58,754 bases of DNA from positions 1 to 58,754 of the forward strand of contig CALCJV010000048.1 in NCBI GenBank assembly GCA_937967405.1, read 5' to 3'. The DNA is from an uncultured Chloroflexales bacterium (GTDB lineage Bacteria; Chloroflexota; Chloroflexia; Chloroflexales; Chloroflexaceae). A program made the position numbers and the translations under genes. Shown here in pieces: positions 45,927-54,577 of this stretch. Under the pieces are notes generated by a model. That model did no database searches. It was given only the letters and a program-made list of their open reading frames with translations, and was not told the origin of the DNA. Each line of letters opens with the position of its first letter. The first letter of the stretch is position 1.

Positions 45927-46682
45927 GTGTATCAATACGTGAGTAAAGCTCCTTCTGACAATTTACGTTATCGCCAGCCGACGAATAGCACCGACCCGAC
46001 GCGCCGCGAACGCCGTTACCTTGAGGTGTTGTGGTATCTCTGCCACCGTCACGAGCCAGTGTTGGCAGTGCATCTCGTGCGCTGGCTCGATGCGCGTCCG
46101 CCCACCGTCAGTCAGGTGTTGCGCTTGTTGGAAGGCAAGGGCTACATCGCACGGAGCCAGCGTGGGGATATTGGGTTGACGCAACGTGGGCACGCACAGG
46201 CGCAGCAGATTGTCTATCGTCACCGCCTGCTAGAACGCTTCCTGTTCGATGTCGTGCAGGTGCCGTGGTATTTGTTGCACCGCGAGGCCACCGATCTCGA
46301 ACATGTGCTCTCGGAGCGCCTTGTGCAGCAAATGCAACAGCGTGTCTTCGTTACGGATACGAGTCCCTATGGCCACCCCTTGCAGCTTGGCGAGCCTGCC
46401 CCCGCTTCGCAGATACGCCTGAGTGCTGCCCCAGAAGGGAGTAACTTTGTAATCCAGCGTATAGATGAAGAAGCCGAAGAAGATCAGACACTTCTGCACC
46501 AATTTGCGGTATTGAGCCTTGTACCCGATATGTGCCTACAGGTGAAGAGTACAGCTGGCTTGCTCGGACTGATGGTGCAGACCGAGCAGCGCACAATTAC
46601 GCTTATGCCGGAGCATGCACGATTGGTGTGGGGGGTAGTGGAACGGGACAGGCGTGAGGCGGGAACACTCCCAGACGTGTAA
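45927..46682 (+). CDS. DtxR/MntR-family metalloregulator-like protein
   Basis: Protein of 251 residues. The winged helix has RRERRYLEVLWYLCHRHEP and PPTVSQVLRLLEGKGYI with LTQRGHAQAQQI as wing. The metal/dimer domain has RHRLLERFLFDVVQVPW and HREATDLEHVLSERL, then a FeoA/SH3-like domain to the end. Thr stands at the place of the Cys (DtxR) or Glu (MntR) ligand three residues before the EH pair, so its metal site may differ. The start is uncertain: GTG 45927 or GTG 45939, neither with a good ribosome site. Confidence 0.85.
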   Translation: MYQYVSKAPSDNLRYRQPTNSTDPTRRERRYLEVLWYLCHRHEPVLAVHLVRWLDARPPTVSQVLRLLEGKGYIARSQRGDIGLTQRGHAQAQQIVYRHRLLERFLFDVVQVPWYLLHREATDLEHVLSERLVQQMQQRVFVTDTSPYGHPLQLGEPAPASQIRLSAAPEGSNFVIQRIDEEAEEDQTLLHQFAVLSLVPDMCLQVKSTAGLLGLMVQTEQRTITLMPEHARLVWGVVERDRREAGTLPDV

Positions 46683-46837
46683 GTGGTGATGTGTTAACGT
46701 TAAATGGTCCACCTACCTGTTGATGAACGTGAGCTGTTAGAGTATGTTTATAGTGATGGTTTTAACGCAGTAAGGATCAGAGGCAATCGTAATTGGACTT
46801 ATATCCAGTGCCGCTGCATGGGAAGGAGTCGCAGTCC

Positions 46838-47332
46838 ATGTGCAACCAGCTTATTCTTTTGGCACAGCACAGCCAACGTCATTACCTTGCCCAGTGTGAA
46901 CACGGGACACTGCATCTGGTGTGGATGCACACCACGTTGCACCTAAACCCCGCGCTAATGTGTGAACTGACTGATGTGTTGCATGCGTGGGCGGCAGATG
47001 CGTATGATCCTGACGCGCTTGAAGCCCATTTTGCTGAAGTGCGTCTAGAGCAGGCAGCATTCGATAGCTACAACCTGTGGGTCGAGCACACGGCATTGCG
47101 GCTCAGCCCGGCCGAGTTGGCGATGCTGCACGAGATGGTGAGCCGTGCTGATCAACTATTGCGGGCAATGGTAGTGGATGTGGTGCAAGTAACCGAAAAA
47201 GTTCCGGCAGCAGACAATCATTTTGCAACGCTGCCTGTGCTTCAGATTTCTAATCCCGCTAAGCCACTCGCCGATGCAGGCTTCTGCCATGAATTAGCTG
47301 TAGCGGCGCAGCGTATCTATACGCCTAACTAG
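46838..47332 (+). CDS. unknown protein with two similar halves, 164 residues
   Basis: ATG 46838 follows GGAAGGAG at 9 nt. Two related stretches occur: GTLHLVWMHTTLHLNPALMC with ELTDVLHAWA, and YNLWVEHTALRLSPAELAML with HEMVSRADQLL. Each reads as a beta hairpin plus helix, suggesting an internal duplication. No signal peptide or enzyme motif is seen, and I cannot name the family. It lies 155 nt after the DtxR-type gene on the same strand. Confidence 0.75.
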   Translation: MCNQLILLAQHSQRHYLAQCEHGTLHLVWMHTTLHLNPALMCELTDVLHAWAADAYDPDALEAHFAEVRLEQAAFDSYNLWVEHTALRLSPAELAMLHEMVSRADQLLRAMVVDVVQVTEKVPAADNHFATLPVLQISNPAKPLADAGFCHELAVAAQRIYTPN

Positions 47333-47341
47333 TCAATTCGC

Positions 47342-48079
47342 TCATACATCATTGATCGTTGAGGGATCAATGCCCAGTTCGCGCAACTTGGCGGCAAGTC
47401 GCGCCGCGTGCTGCTCGGCGGCGAGGCGGGCGGCGTGTTCCTGTTCGCGCTGCTGCTCGGCGGCGAGGCGGGCGGCGTGTTCCTGTTCGCGCTGCTGCTC
47501 AAGCTCCTGATGGGAGAGAAAGGGGCGACCATCGGGGCGGTAGAGTTCGAGGGTGGTTGGGGTGTGCACGAAGCGGATGCCGAGCAGCGGGCTGACCCAG
47601 CCGTGCATCTCGGCAATCGGGAGCAGCGCATCGCCCACGCGCTGGAAGCCACTGAGGTCGTTGTAGGCGGGTTCGGGGTCGTAGGCGTAGTACTCTTGCA
47701 CGCCGTACTGGGTATAGAAGTGGAGCCGGTCGAGCTTGTCGTAGAAGCTGTTGCTGGGTGACCAGATTTCAAAGACGACTTGGGGGGCGATGCCGTCCTC
47801 TTCCCACTGACGGTAGGAGCCGCGTTCGCCTTTGGGTCGCCCAAAGACGACGAGGGTATCGGGGGCGCGGCAGATGCTGGGGTTGCCCTCGACGGGATAC
47901 CAGAGCAAGTCACCGGCAACGAAGACATCGGGGCGGTCACGGAAGAGGGTGGCAAGGTTCTCTTTGATGAGGACAATCCAGTGAAACTGGCGGGTATTCT
48001 CAGCCATCGGTTGACCATCACTTTCGGGATAGTGCGTCAACGGGGTGCAGGTTGGCGCGGGGGGGGTAAGGGTTGGCAT
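47342..48079 (-). CDS. Uma2-family (DUF820) putative endonuclease
   Basis: Protein of 245 residues, third paralogue in the window. Core motifs are CRAPDTLVVFGRPKGERG, VVFEIWSPSNSFYDKLDR, GVQEYYAYDP and GWVSPLLGIRF. Its tail has a different repeat, EQQREQEHAARLAA, present twice as a 42-bp tandem duplication (about 47405-47500), then a shortened third. The N-terminus begins with a Pro/Thr-rich stretch. ATG 48079 has GGAGACC upstream. Confidence 0.86.
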   Translation of the reverse strand: MPTLTPPAPTCTPLTHYPESDGQPMAENTRQFHWIVLIKENLATLFRDRPDVFVAGDLLWYPVEGNPSICRAPDTLVVFGRPKGERGSYRQWEEDGIAPQVVFEIWSPSNSFYDKLDRLHFYTQYGVQEYYAYDPEPAYNDLSGFQRVGDALLPIAEMHGWVSPLLGIRFVHTPTTLELYRPDGRPFLSHQELEQQREQEHAARLAAEQQREQEHAARLAAEQHAARLAAKLRELGIDPSTINDV

Positions 48080-48094
48080 GGGTGGGTCTCCTTA

Positions 48095-49009
48095 TCAGGC
48101 ATGGGGTGCGTGCGTGTGCGGCGCACGCGCCAGTAAATCCGCAGCGGCGGCAGTTGCAAGCACTGCTCCCGCGATATTAGGAGCAACAGTGTAGGGCAGC
48201 ATATGTCCGGCATCGGGTATATCTATCATCATCACCCGTGGCAGCACAGCGGCCAAGGGGTAGCCCTGACGCTCGGCTGATGCAGTGCGATCTGCCGTGC
48301 CAGTCATAATCACGACCGGTTTGTCTAGATCGGGAAAAGCTGGATAGATGTGTCTTAAAAGGCGATCCGCCGATAAGACGGATTGGAGATCAGCACGAAA
48401 CGGCTCTGGGCGCAGCACTACGTCGCGTAAGTAGCGGATGTAGTGGGTGGGCAGTGGGTCGGGCTTGAACGCCGCAGTAAACATTGGCGTGACTGCTAAG
48501 CGGATCAGCCCCCATACCAACGGCATGAAGGCGGCTTCTAGGATCGGTATCTGTAAGATGCGAGCAACGCGGGCATGGGCCGGCCCATCGCCCGGTATCG
48601 CATAGGGGGCAAGCAGCACCAAGCCAGCCACCCGTTCGGGGTAGGCAACCGCTAAGGCTAACGCCAATGACGCACCAAGCGAGTGACCGACTAGCACGGC
48701 TGGTTCAAGATTGCGCTGGGCAAGCAACGCAGCAAGCAACTCTACCTGTGTTGCGAGTGTGGCTGGTGTATCAGCAGGCAGGCGACTGTAGCCACAGCCG
48801 GGCCGATCTACGATCAGCACCTTTTGTTGGCTTGTGAGTAGGTCTACCAATGATGTACCCAGAAAATCATGCACCGAACCAAACTTGCCATGAATCAGCA
48901 CGGATGGGGGCAGATGCGTTGCCGTGCGAGCCGAGCGTTCGACAACGTGTAAGGTTGCATTCTGTACCTTAACTAGTTCACCCGGTATGTGTTCAAATGA
49001 TGCTGGCAT
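48095..49009 (-). CDS. alpha/beta-fold hydrolase
   Basis: Protein of 304 residues. HGKFGS is the oxyanion loop, DRPGCGYS follows, and GHSLGASLALA holds the nucleophile Ser. Asp is in TGTADRTA and His in PDAGHMLPY. I chose ATG 49009 for its GGAAGG site at 6 nt. The longer frame (to 49153) would run into the pgk start and lacks family similarity. It is divergent from pgk. Substrate unknown. Confidence 0.85.
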   Translation of the reverse strand: MPASFEHIPGELVKVQNATLHVVERSARTATHLPPSVLIHGKFGSVHDFLGTSLVDLLTSQQKVLIVDRPGCGYSRLPADTPATLATQVELLAALLAQRNLEPAVLVGHSLGASLALALAVAYPERVAGLVLLAPYAIPGDGPAHARVARILQIPILEAAFMPLVWGLIRLAVTPMFTAAFKPDPLPTHYIRYLRDVVLRPEPFRADLQSVLSADRLLRHIYPAFPDLDKPVVIMTGTADRTASAERQGYPLAAVLPRVMMIDIPDAGHMLPYTVAPNIAGAVLATAAAADLLARAPHTHAPHA

Positions 49010-49152
49010 CTGCGTCCTTCCCGTCATAGCTACCGTGTCGTCTCCGTGATCGCGCTCGGTGCAACGTCTGTTCAATTTAGGGATAACATAACAGTATGTT
49101 ACAATACAGCCGATGAGACTGCAACTACCCATGCCGAGAGGAGCTACGCGCA

Positions 49153-50367
49153 ATGAATAAGAAAACAGTTCGTGACATTGAATGGAATGGCAAACGTGCC
49201 CTCGTTCGTGTGGATTTCAATGTGCCGCTCGATGAGAACGGCGAGATTACTGATGACACCCGCATTCGTGAGTCACTCCCCACCATTCGTTACTTGCTCG
49301 AACATGGGGCAAGTGTGGTACTGATGTCGCACTTGGGGCGGCCGAACAAAGCCAAGAGCGAGGCGGAGATGATCCGTAAGTTTAGCCTGAAGCCGGTCGC
49401 CGAGCGGCTCTTTGAGCTATTGCCGGAAGCCTCTACCGTGAATAAGACCCGCGTCGTTTCCGGCGAAGCGGCCGAAGCGGCTGCCGCTGATCTGCAACCC
49501 GGGCAGGTTTTGCTGCTCGAAAACACCCGCTTCGACAAGCGCGAGGAAGCCAATGATCCGACCCTCGCCGCTGAGTTTGCCCGCTTGGGCGATGTCTACG
49601 TGAATGATGCTTTTGGTTCTTCGCATCGCGCCCACGCGAGCACGGAAGGCGTAGCGCGGCTGTTACCGGGCGTGGCGGGCTTCCTGCTCGAAAAGGAACT
49701 CAACTTCCTTGTGGATACCATTGCCAACCCGCAGCGTCCATTTGTGACGATCATTGGCGGAGCCAAGATCAGCGATAAGATCGGCGTGATCAACAACCTG
49801 CTCGGCAAAGTGGATGCCCTGCTGATCGGCGGCGGTATGGCGAATACGTTCCTCGCCGCACAGGGCTTCGACATGGCTGACTCGCTGGTTGAGCAAGAAA
49901 GCCTCGACATTGCCCGCCAGTTGATCAACAAAGCGGCTGGCTCCAAAGTCAAGCTGGTACTGCCGACGGATGCGGTCATTGCCGATGCCTTCAGTGCTGA
50001 TGCCCAGCGGCAAGTTGTCCGAGTAGATGCAATTCCAGCGGGTTGGCGCATGCTCGACATTGGTCCAGCTACGGTCGCGAGCTTTACGGAGATTATTCTT
50101 GGGGCCAAGACGGTGATCTGGAATGGTCCAATGGGCGTTTTCGAACTGGAGCCATTTGCGGCGGGCACGAATGCCATTGCCCAAGCCCTCGCTCAAGCCA
50201 CTGCCGCTGGCGCGATCACGGTCGTAGGCGGTGGCGATTCGGTTGCCGCGATTGAGCAATCCGGCTTGGCCGATCAGGTTAGCCATATCAGCACGGGCGG
50301 CGGTGCATCACTGGAACTGCTGGAGGGCAAAGATCTGCCGGGTGTGGTGGTGCTCCAAGATGCGTAG
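49153..50367 (+). CDS. pgk: phosphoglycerate kinase
   Basis: Glycolytic kinase of 404 residues. [14 protein letters not shown] (substrate-binding), [55 protein letters not shown] and the nucleotide-binding [13 protein letters not shown] are all present. ATG 49153 follows GAGAGGAG. No gap or tpi gene is adjacent, so it stands apart from a glycolytic operon. A TACAAT at 49100-49105 may be its -10. Confidence 0.97.
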   Translation: MNKKTVRDIEWNGKRALVRVDFNVPLDENGEITDDTRIRESLPTIRYLLEHGASVVLMSHLGRPNKAKSEAEMIRKFSLKPVAERLFELLPEASTVNKTRVVSGEAAEAAAADLQPGQVLLLENTRFDKREEANDPTLAAEFARLGDVYVNDAFGSSHRAHASTEGVARLLPGVAGFLLEKELNFLVDTIANPQRPFVTIIGGAKISDKIGVINNLLGKVDALLIGGGMANTFLAAQGFDMADSLVEQESLDIARQLINKAAGSKVKLVLPTDAVIADAFSADAQRQVVRVDAIPAGWRMLDIGPATVASFTEIILGAKTVIWNGPMGVFELEPFAAGTNAIAQALAQATAAGAITVVGGGDSVAAIEQSGLADQVSHISTGGGASLELLEGKDLPGVVVLQDA

Positions 50368-50388
50368 GCTGAAGTAGCATGTGCTGTT

Positions 50389-50420
50389 ATGCGTCAGGAG
50401 GGCTAGCCCTCCTGACGCAT
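50389..50420. terminator. perfect 32-nt palindrome between pgk and a convergent gene
   Basis: Arms ATGCGTCAGGAGGGC and GCCCTCCTGACGCAT (15 bp) with TA in the centre. It lies 22 nt after pgk and 17 nt before the stop of the convergent gene. No T run follows on either strand, so it may stop transcription from both sides or act as a cruciform. Confidence 0.65.
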
Positions 50421-50436
50421 GCATTTCCTCTGTGCC

Positions 50437-52176
50437 TTATTCCGGCAACCGCCAGCGTACTTGCCGATACGAGCCATCTGGGAGATCTTCGGTGATCCGC
50501 ACGGGGACAGGATTGGCGAGGGTGAGGACAAAGAGGTTCTCGCCAACTGTATCTGGGGCAAGGCCACCGAAGACAATGCGCTGTCCATCGGGCGACCAAT
50601 CCACGCTACTGATGGACTCAAACCCATCCACAAGTACCGCGACCTCGCTTCCGTCGGCTTGGATTAGCAGGATAACGTTCTCCATCTGGTCAGTTCGTTG
50701 GTTGAACTGTTGCCCGTACATGAGCAGGCGCATCCCATCTGGTGACCAGATCGGCCCGTAGGTCAGCTGATTACGGTGGAACAGCTTCGTCAGTCCTGTG
50801 CCATCAGCATTGACTAGATAGAGATCGCCTACATTCACATCGCTGGTGAAGGCGAGCATGGTTCCATCCGGCGACCATGCAAGCTGGGCCATGTTGCTGC
50901 CGAGCCGTTCGTGTATCCGCACTAGTTTGCCCGTTTCGATGTGGAAGACATAGAGCGCATACTCTTCAACGTTTGCCGTTGGTCTGGGCAGGGCCGTAAA
51001 AGCCAAGCGGCTGCCATCTGGCGCAAAGCTCAAGTTTCCAATGAAGTTCAGTTCAATGCCGGTGAAGCTCAGCACGCGGCGTTGGCTCCCATCGAGGTTA
51101 CTCAGATAGATTCGCTGTGGCTCTTCGCTATAGTTCGTGAAAGCCACGCGGCTACCATCTGGCGCAAGAGCTACCTTATCGTGTAAGCCGCTGTCCGTCA
51201 GGCGGGTTTGGTTGCGTCCATCACCGCCGACGGTGTAGATATTTGGCTCGGAACGGCAGAAGCGCATGCCACACTCCCACACCCCTGTTGCCGCAAATGC
51301 AATCGTGCGACCATTACGCGACCAGTTGTAATCAAAAATGATAAACCATTCTTGGAACTCGTGCGGTTCTGGCTGGGGGGTTGTCACGGCTTGGCGACGG
51401 CTCCCATCGGGATTGATCGTAAAGATGCTGTTGCCCCCAACTGTCTCATCCCCGTTGGGCCCCAGAAAGGCAATCCGTCCCTCAAGCATAGGCCCATTGC
51501 GTGGTTGCAGATCATTGCCAAGCAACCCAAACAGCACATTAAATGGGGGCGGGTTCTGTGGGTGCAGTTCAAAGCGGGCCCGTTCAAACCACTGCACCAG
51601 ATAGGGCTGGCCCTCAATCACTTCGGTTTGGGCCGGGCTGATCGGCAAGCCGAAAAGGGCGAGGCTCTCGGCTGCGGATACGACCGGGTTGTCGTCGAGC
51701 TGCAAGCCATTTGCCTGCCACGCTGCGAGAAACGGGCCGCATACATTGAAGCCCGTTTCGAAAGCGCGGCAATCGCTGCTGGAGATGGTATCTTTGGCAA
51801 AGGTCAACCAGTTGCGCCCGCGGGCAGTCAGCACATCGTAGCCGAGCCGTCCCAGCAAGACATCGTAGGGGCGGTTATTGGTGGGGTGCAGTTCAAGGCG
51901 GTTGCGCTCAAACCACTGCACTTGGAGCGGTTGCCCTTCGATCAACTCGGTTTGCTGCGGCGTAATCGGCAAGCCAAACACGCGCAAGCCATCGTTCTGC
52001 TCCCAATATTCGCGGATGCGCCCACTGATGCAAAAGCCGGTTTCGGGGAAACACCGAGCATCGGATGCTTGGGCCTGCGCTATGTGTGCGGGAGGAACTC
52101 CAAGCCCAGCCATCATCAATCCAACAAGTAGTCCTACGAGCCAATAAGCGAATGTTCGTGTGTGCGCTTGCAGCAT
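50437..52176 (-). CDS. exported TolB/PD40 beta-propeller protein with FGLPI repeats
   Basis: Protein of 579 residues. A signal peptide (WLVGLLVGLMMAGLGVPPAHIAQA) comes first. Two copies of a module with a Cys pair, VFGLPITPQQTELIEGQPL, VQWFERNRLELHP and GRLGYD follow (about 45-235). Six or more PD40 blades (WSPDGTMLAFTSD, LAPDGSRVAFTNY) fill the rest. It probably acts outside the membrane as a binding scaffold. I chose ATG 52176 with GGGAGG at 6 nt; the frame extends to 52224. Confidence 0.82.
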   Translation of the reverse strand: MLQAHTRTFAYWLVGLLVGLMMAGLGVPPAHIAQAQASDARCFPETGFCISGRIREYWEQNDGLRVFGLPITPQQTELIEGQPLQVQWFERNRLELHPTNNRPYDVLLGRLGYDVLTARGRNWLTFAKDTISSSDCRAFETGFNVCGPFLAAWQANGLQLDDNPVVSAAESLALFGLPISPAQTEVIEGQPYLVQWFERARFELHPQNPPPFNVLFGLLGNDLQPRNGPMLEGRIAFLGPNGDETVGGNSIFTINPDGSRRQAVTTPQPEPHEFQEWFIIFDYNWSRNGRTIAFAATGVWECGMRFCRSEPNIYTVGGDGRNQTRLTDSGLHDKVALAPDGSRVAFTNYSEEPQRIYLSNLDGSQRRVLSFTGIELNFIGNLSFAPDGSRLAFTALPRPTANVEEYALYVFHIETGKLVRIHERLGSNMAQLAWSPDGTMLAFTSDVNVGDLYLVNADGTGLTKLFHRNQLTYGPIWSPDGMRLLMYGQQFNQRTDQMENVILLIQADGSEVAVLVDGFESISSVDWSPDGQRIVFGGLAPDTVGENLFVLTLANPVPVRITEDLPDGSYRQVRWRLPE

Positions 52177-52282
52177 CTGCGCCTCCCATAAACTTGGTGT
52201 GACAATCCGTGTCGTCTCGCCCATAGTATAGCGGAACTAGCCAATATATGGTGTAACGGTTCTCCCTAGAGCGTAGCTCCGA

Positions 52283-53365
52283 TTATTCGCCAGCCAGTGT
52301 GACCTGCAAGCTCTGGGCGGCGGTGTAAATTGGCCCCAATGAGGAACTGGTCTCGAAACGGTCTACCATCACGATGATGCTGATGTGGGTGGTAGCTTCG
52401 GCGCGGGCATAGCCTTCACCGCGCACAGTGATGTAATCGAGCGTGCCGTCGCTGAGCGGTGCTTCGCCGCTTGAGAGGAACAGCGCAGCATGGCTCCAGC
52501 CTTTGGCGAGGGGCTGGTGATTGTCAGAGAAGATCGGGGTAAAGCTCGTGCCGGTGTGGGTTACTGCGCTGTGGAGCTGCTCCAGCGTAGTGGCGAGTTC
52601 ATCTGCAAGATGCTCTGCGGTCTGGGCTTCTGCGCTTGGCACGAGCAGCACCCACATCATCTCAAGCGGATCGTCGCTGGTGAATTGCACGCCGATTGAG
52701 CCATCTTGGTTCTCGCTGCTGAGGAACGCTTGCGCGGACCACGTCTGGGGGACATCGAGGCTGAAGCCGCCTTCGGGGTGGGTGTAGCGTTGGGTGGCGA
52801 TGTCGGCGGGTGGATCGAACGGGATCGGTGCAGTCGGTGCATCGAGTGTGGGGAGGGCTTCGAGCGGTTGGGCAAGCGTATCTGGCTCAGCCAGCAGATC
52901 GGGTAGGGGCGGGTTGCGGATGATTATGGTGAGCCAAAACAGCATCATTGGCAGGCACGTTCCGGCAAGGAGCACGCCGATCACCGTGCCGCGTTGCGGT
53001 GTGGCACTGCTGGTCCAGATGCCGACCAGCACGCCCACAAGTGCGCCCCACACTAGCCCGCCGACAAGGCCGATCCCGCCAATGATGACAAGGTACGTCA
53101 AGAGTAACGGCAGCCACGCAACAACATACACCCCATCGGCGAGACCGGCTGCTTGCCCAGCCGCGAACTCGACCTGAAACGCCCGCCAGCCATAGAAGCT
53201 ACCGAGCAGTGCGCCGAGTATGCCACCGATGCCAATTGCCAGCGTGGTGAGCGAACAGCCCCAAACGATGCGCTGCTTGCGTTCTGGGTTGGGCGCGGCT
53301 GGGGTGGGGGGCTGGGGGACAAATTCGGCTGGTGGTGGCGGTGGTGGTGCGGATGGTTCTGCCAT
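52283..53365 (-). CDS. membrane protein with outer PsbP-like domain
   Basis: Protein of 360 residues. A Pro-rich cytosolic start (APPPPPPAEFVPQPP) is followed by about four helices (35-160), including GLVGGLVWGALVGVLVGIW. After a Pro/Asp linker, YTHPEGGFSLDVPQTWSAQA and the following 150 residues look like the PsbP/MOG1-type fold seen in lipoproteins. No enzyme motif. It is 106 nt upstream of the propeller gene and 32 nt downstream of the sarcosine oxidase gene. Confidence 0.7.
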   Translation of the reverse strand: MAEPSAPPPPPPAEFVPQPPTPAAPNPERKQRIVWGCSLTTLAIGIGGILGALLGSFYGWRAFQVEFAAGQAAGLADGVYVVAWLPLLLTYLVIIGGIGLVGGLVWGALVGVLVGIWTSSATPQRGTVIGVLLAGTCLPMMLFWLTIIIRNPPLPDLLAEPDTLAQPLEALPTLDAPTAPIPFDPPADIATQRYTHPEGGFSLDVPQTWSAQAFLSSENQDGSIGVQFTSDDPLEMMWVLLVPSAEAQTAEHLADELATTLEQLHSAVTHTGTSFTPIFSDNHQPLAKGWSHAALFLSSGEAPLSDGTLDYITVRGEGYARAEATTHISIIVMVDRFETSSSLGPIYTAAQSLQVTLAGE

Positions 53366-53397
53366 AGTGCTGCTCCTTTCTGCACCTTGCTGCGGTT

Positions 53398-54555
53398 CTA
53401 GCCCGCCTGAAAGCGGGTCGGATCAAAGAGTCCAAGCGGGCGGCGGGTGCTGCCAGTGTGAGCCAAATCGGCCAAGACTGCGCCGATCACGCTGCAAAAT
53501 TTGAAGCCATGCCCAGAAAATCCGGCCGCAATGCTGACGTTGGCGTGGTGCGGGTGCAGCCCCACCACAAAATGGTGATCGGGGGTGCAGGTGTACATAC
53601 ACGTTACCGCCTGTAGCACCGTGCCATTCAGGGCAGGGAGCAGCGCAGCGAAGGCGGGGCGTAGCGCATCGAACTCGCTGGCGGTGGCCGTGCGGTTGAG
53701 CGTGGCGGGGGTACATTCGCTGCCATTGTAGAACAGGCTCACCTTGACCTCGCCCGCCGGATCGCCAATGATCGGGAAGCCATACGGCTCGATGCCCGGT
53801 TCCAGTTCGGCAATGAAAAACGGGAAGTGCGGCGACCGGAACTGCTGCACATCGCCCTGCGGCTGCACCCAGAACATCACCTGCCGCTCAACGACAAGCG
53901 GCAACTGGAGATCGGCTAGCAATGGGCCAGCCCATGCCCCCGCACAAATCACGAGTGTCTCGGCGGTGTAGCTGTCACGTTCCGTCGTGACCTGCACGCT
54001 ACTGCCATCGCCTGCCACCTGCCACTCGCGCACTGCCTCGCTGAAGTGTAGCTCTGCGCCGTGCCGTTGGGCATGCTGAAGGTAGGTGCGGATGCACTGC
54101 TCTGGATTGAGAACTCCGCCGTGTGGCTCATACAGCGCATAGAGCGGCTGTTGGGGCTGGAACATAGGGTAGCGTCGGCGTAGTTCATCTGGCTCCAATA
54201 TCTGATGGGCGATGCCGTGTGTGCGGGCACTGTGCAGGCTCCCCGTGATGATTTGGCTCTCCTGCGCCCCGATCAGCAAGCCGCCGGTGAACTGCAACAG
54301 CTCGCCCGGCTGGCGGCTATCGTGTTCGAGCTGGGCCCACAGTTCGTAGGCTTCGAGTAGCAGGGGCACGTAATCTAGCCCCTCGAAGTAGGCTTGCCGA
54401 ATTATGCGTGACTCGCCGTGGCTGGAGCCAAGCGTGTGGGCCGGGGTATACTGCTCTAGCCCCAATACCCGTCGCCCACGCTGGGCGAGCGCGGCGGCGG
54501 TGGCACTGCCCATGCCGCCCAAGCCCAACACAATCGTATCGTAGACCTTGCCCAT
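53398..54555 (-). CDS. monomeric sarcosine oxidase / N-methyl amino acid oxidase
   Basis: Flavoprotein of 385 residues in the MSOX/SolA family. The FAD motif GLGGMGSATAAALAQRG begins near residue 12. SSHGESRIIRQAYFEG is diagnostic. The Cys for covalent FAD is in VTCMYTCTPDHHF (near 319), and GFSGHGFKFCSVIG follows. It would oxidise sarcosine to glycine, formaldehyde and hydrogen peroxide; N-methyltryptophan is another known substrate type. It starts 22 nt after the upstream GcvT-fusion gene. Confidence 0.9.
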   Translation of the reverse strand: MGKVYDTIVLGLGGMGSATAAALAQRGRRVLGLEQYTPAHTLGSSHGESRIIRQAYFEGLDYVPLLLEAYELWAQLEHDSRQPGELLQFTGGLLIGAQESQIITGSLHSARTHGIAHQILEPDELRRRYPMFQPQQPLYALYEPHGGVLNPEQCIRTYLQHAQRHGAELHFSEAVREWQVAGDGSSVQVTTERDSYTAETLVICAGAWAGPLLADLQLPLVVERQVMFWVQPQGDVQQFRSPHFPFFIAELEPGIEPYGFPIIGDPAGEVKVSLFYNGSECTPATLNRTATASEFDALRPAFAALLPALNGTVLQAVTCMYTCTPDHHFVVGLHPHHANVSIAAGFSGHGFKFCSVIGAVLADLAHTGSTRRPLGLFDPTRFQAG

Positions 54556-54577
54556 CTCGCTCCTATATGTTCTTCAG

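Noticed and set aside
46704..46946. Plus-strand frame of 80 codons before the 164-residue unknown
   Set aside because: It overlaps that gene out of frame, has no ribosome site and ends in an unlikely Cys-rich stretch.
47400..47510. Tandem repeats as a possible CRISPR array or minisatellite
   Set aside because: The 42-bp repeat is in frame and encodes the Uma2 tail; there are no unique spacers.
49010..49153. Longer N-terminus for the alpha/beta hydrolase
   Set aside because: It would cover the pgk promoter and start; a strong GGAAGG site supports ATG 49009.
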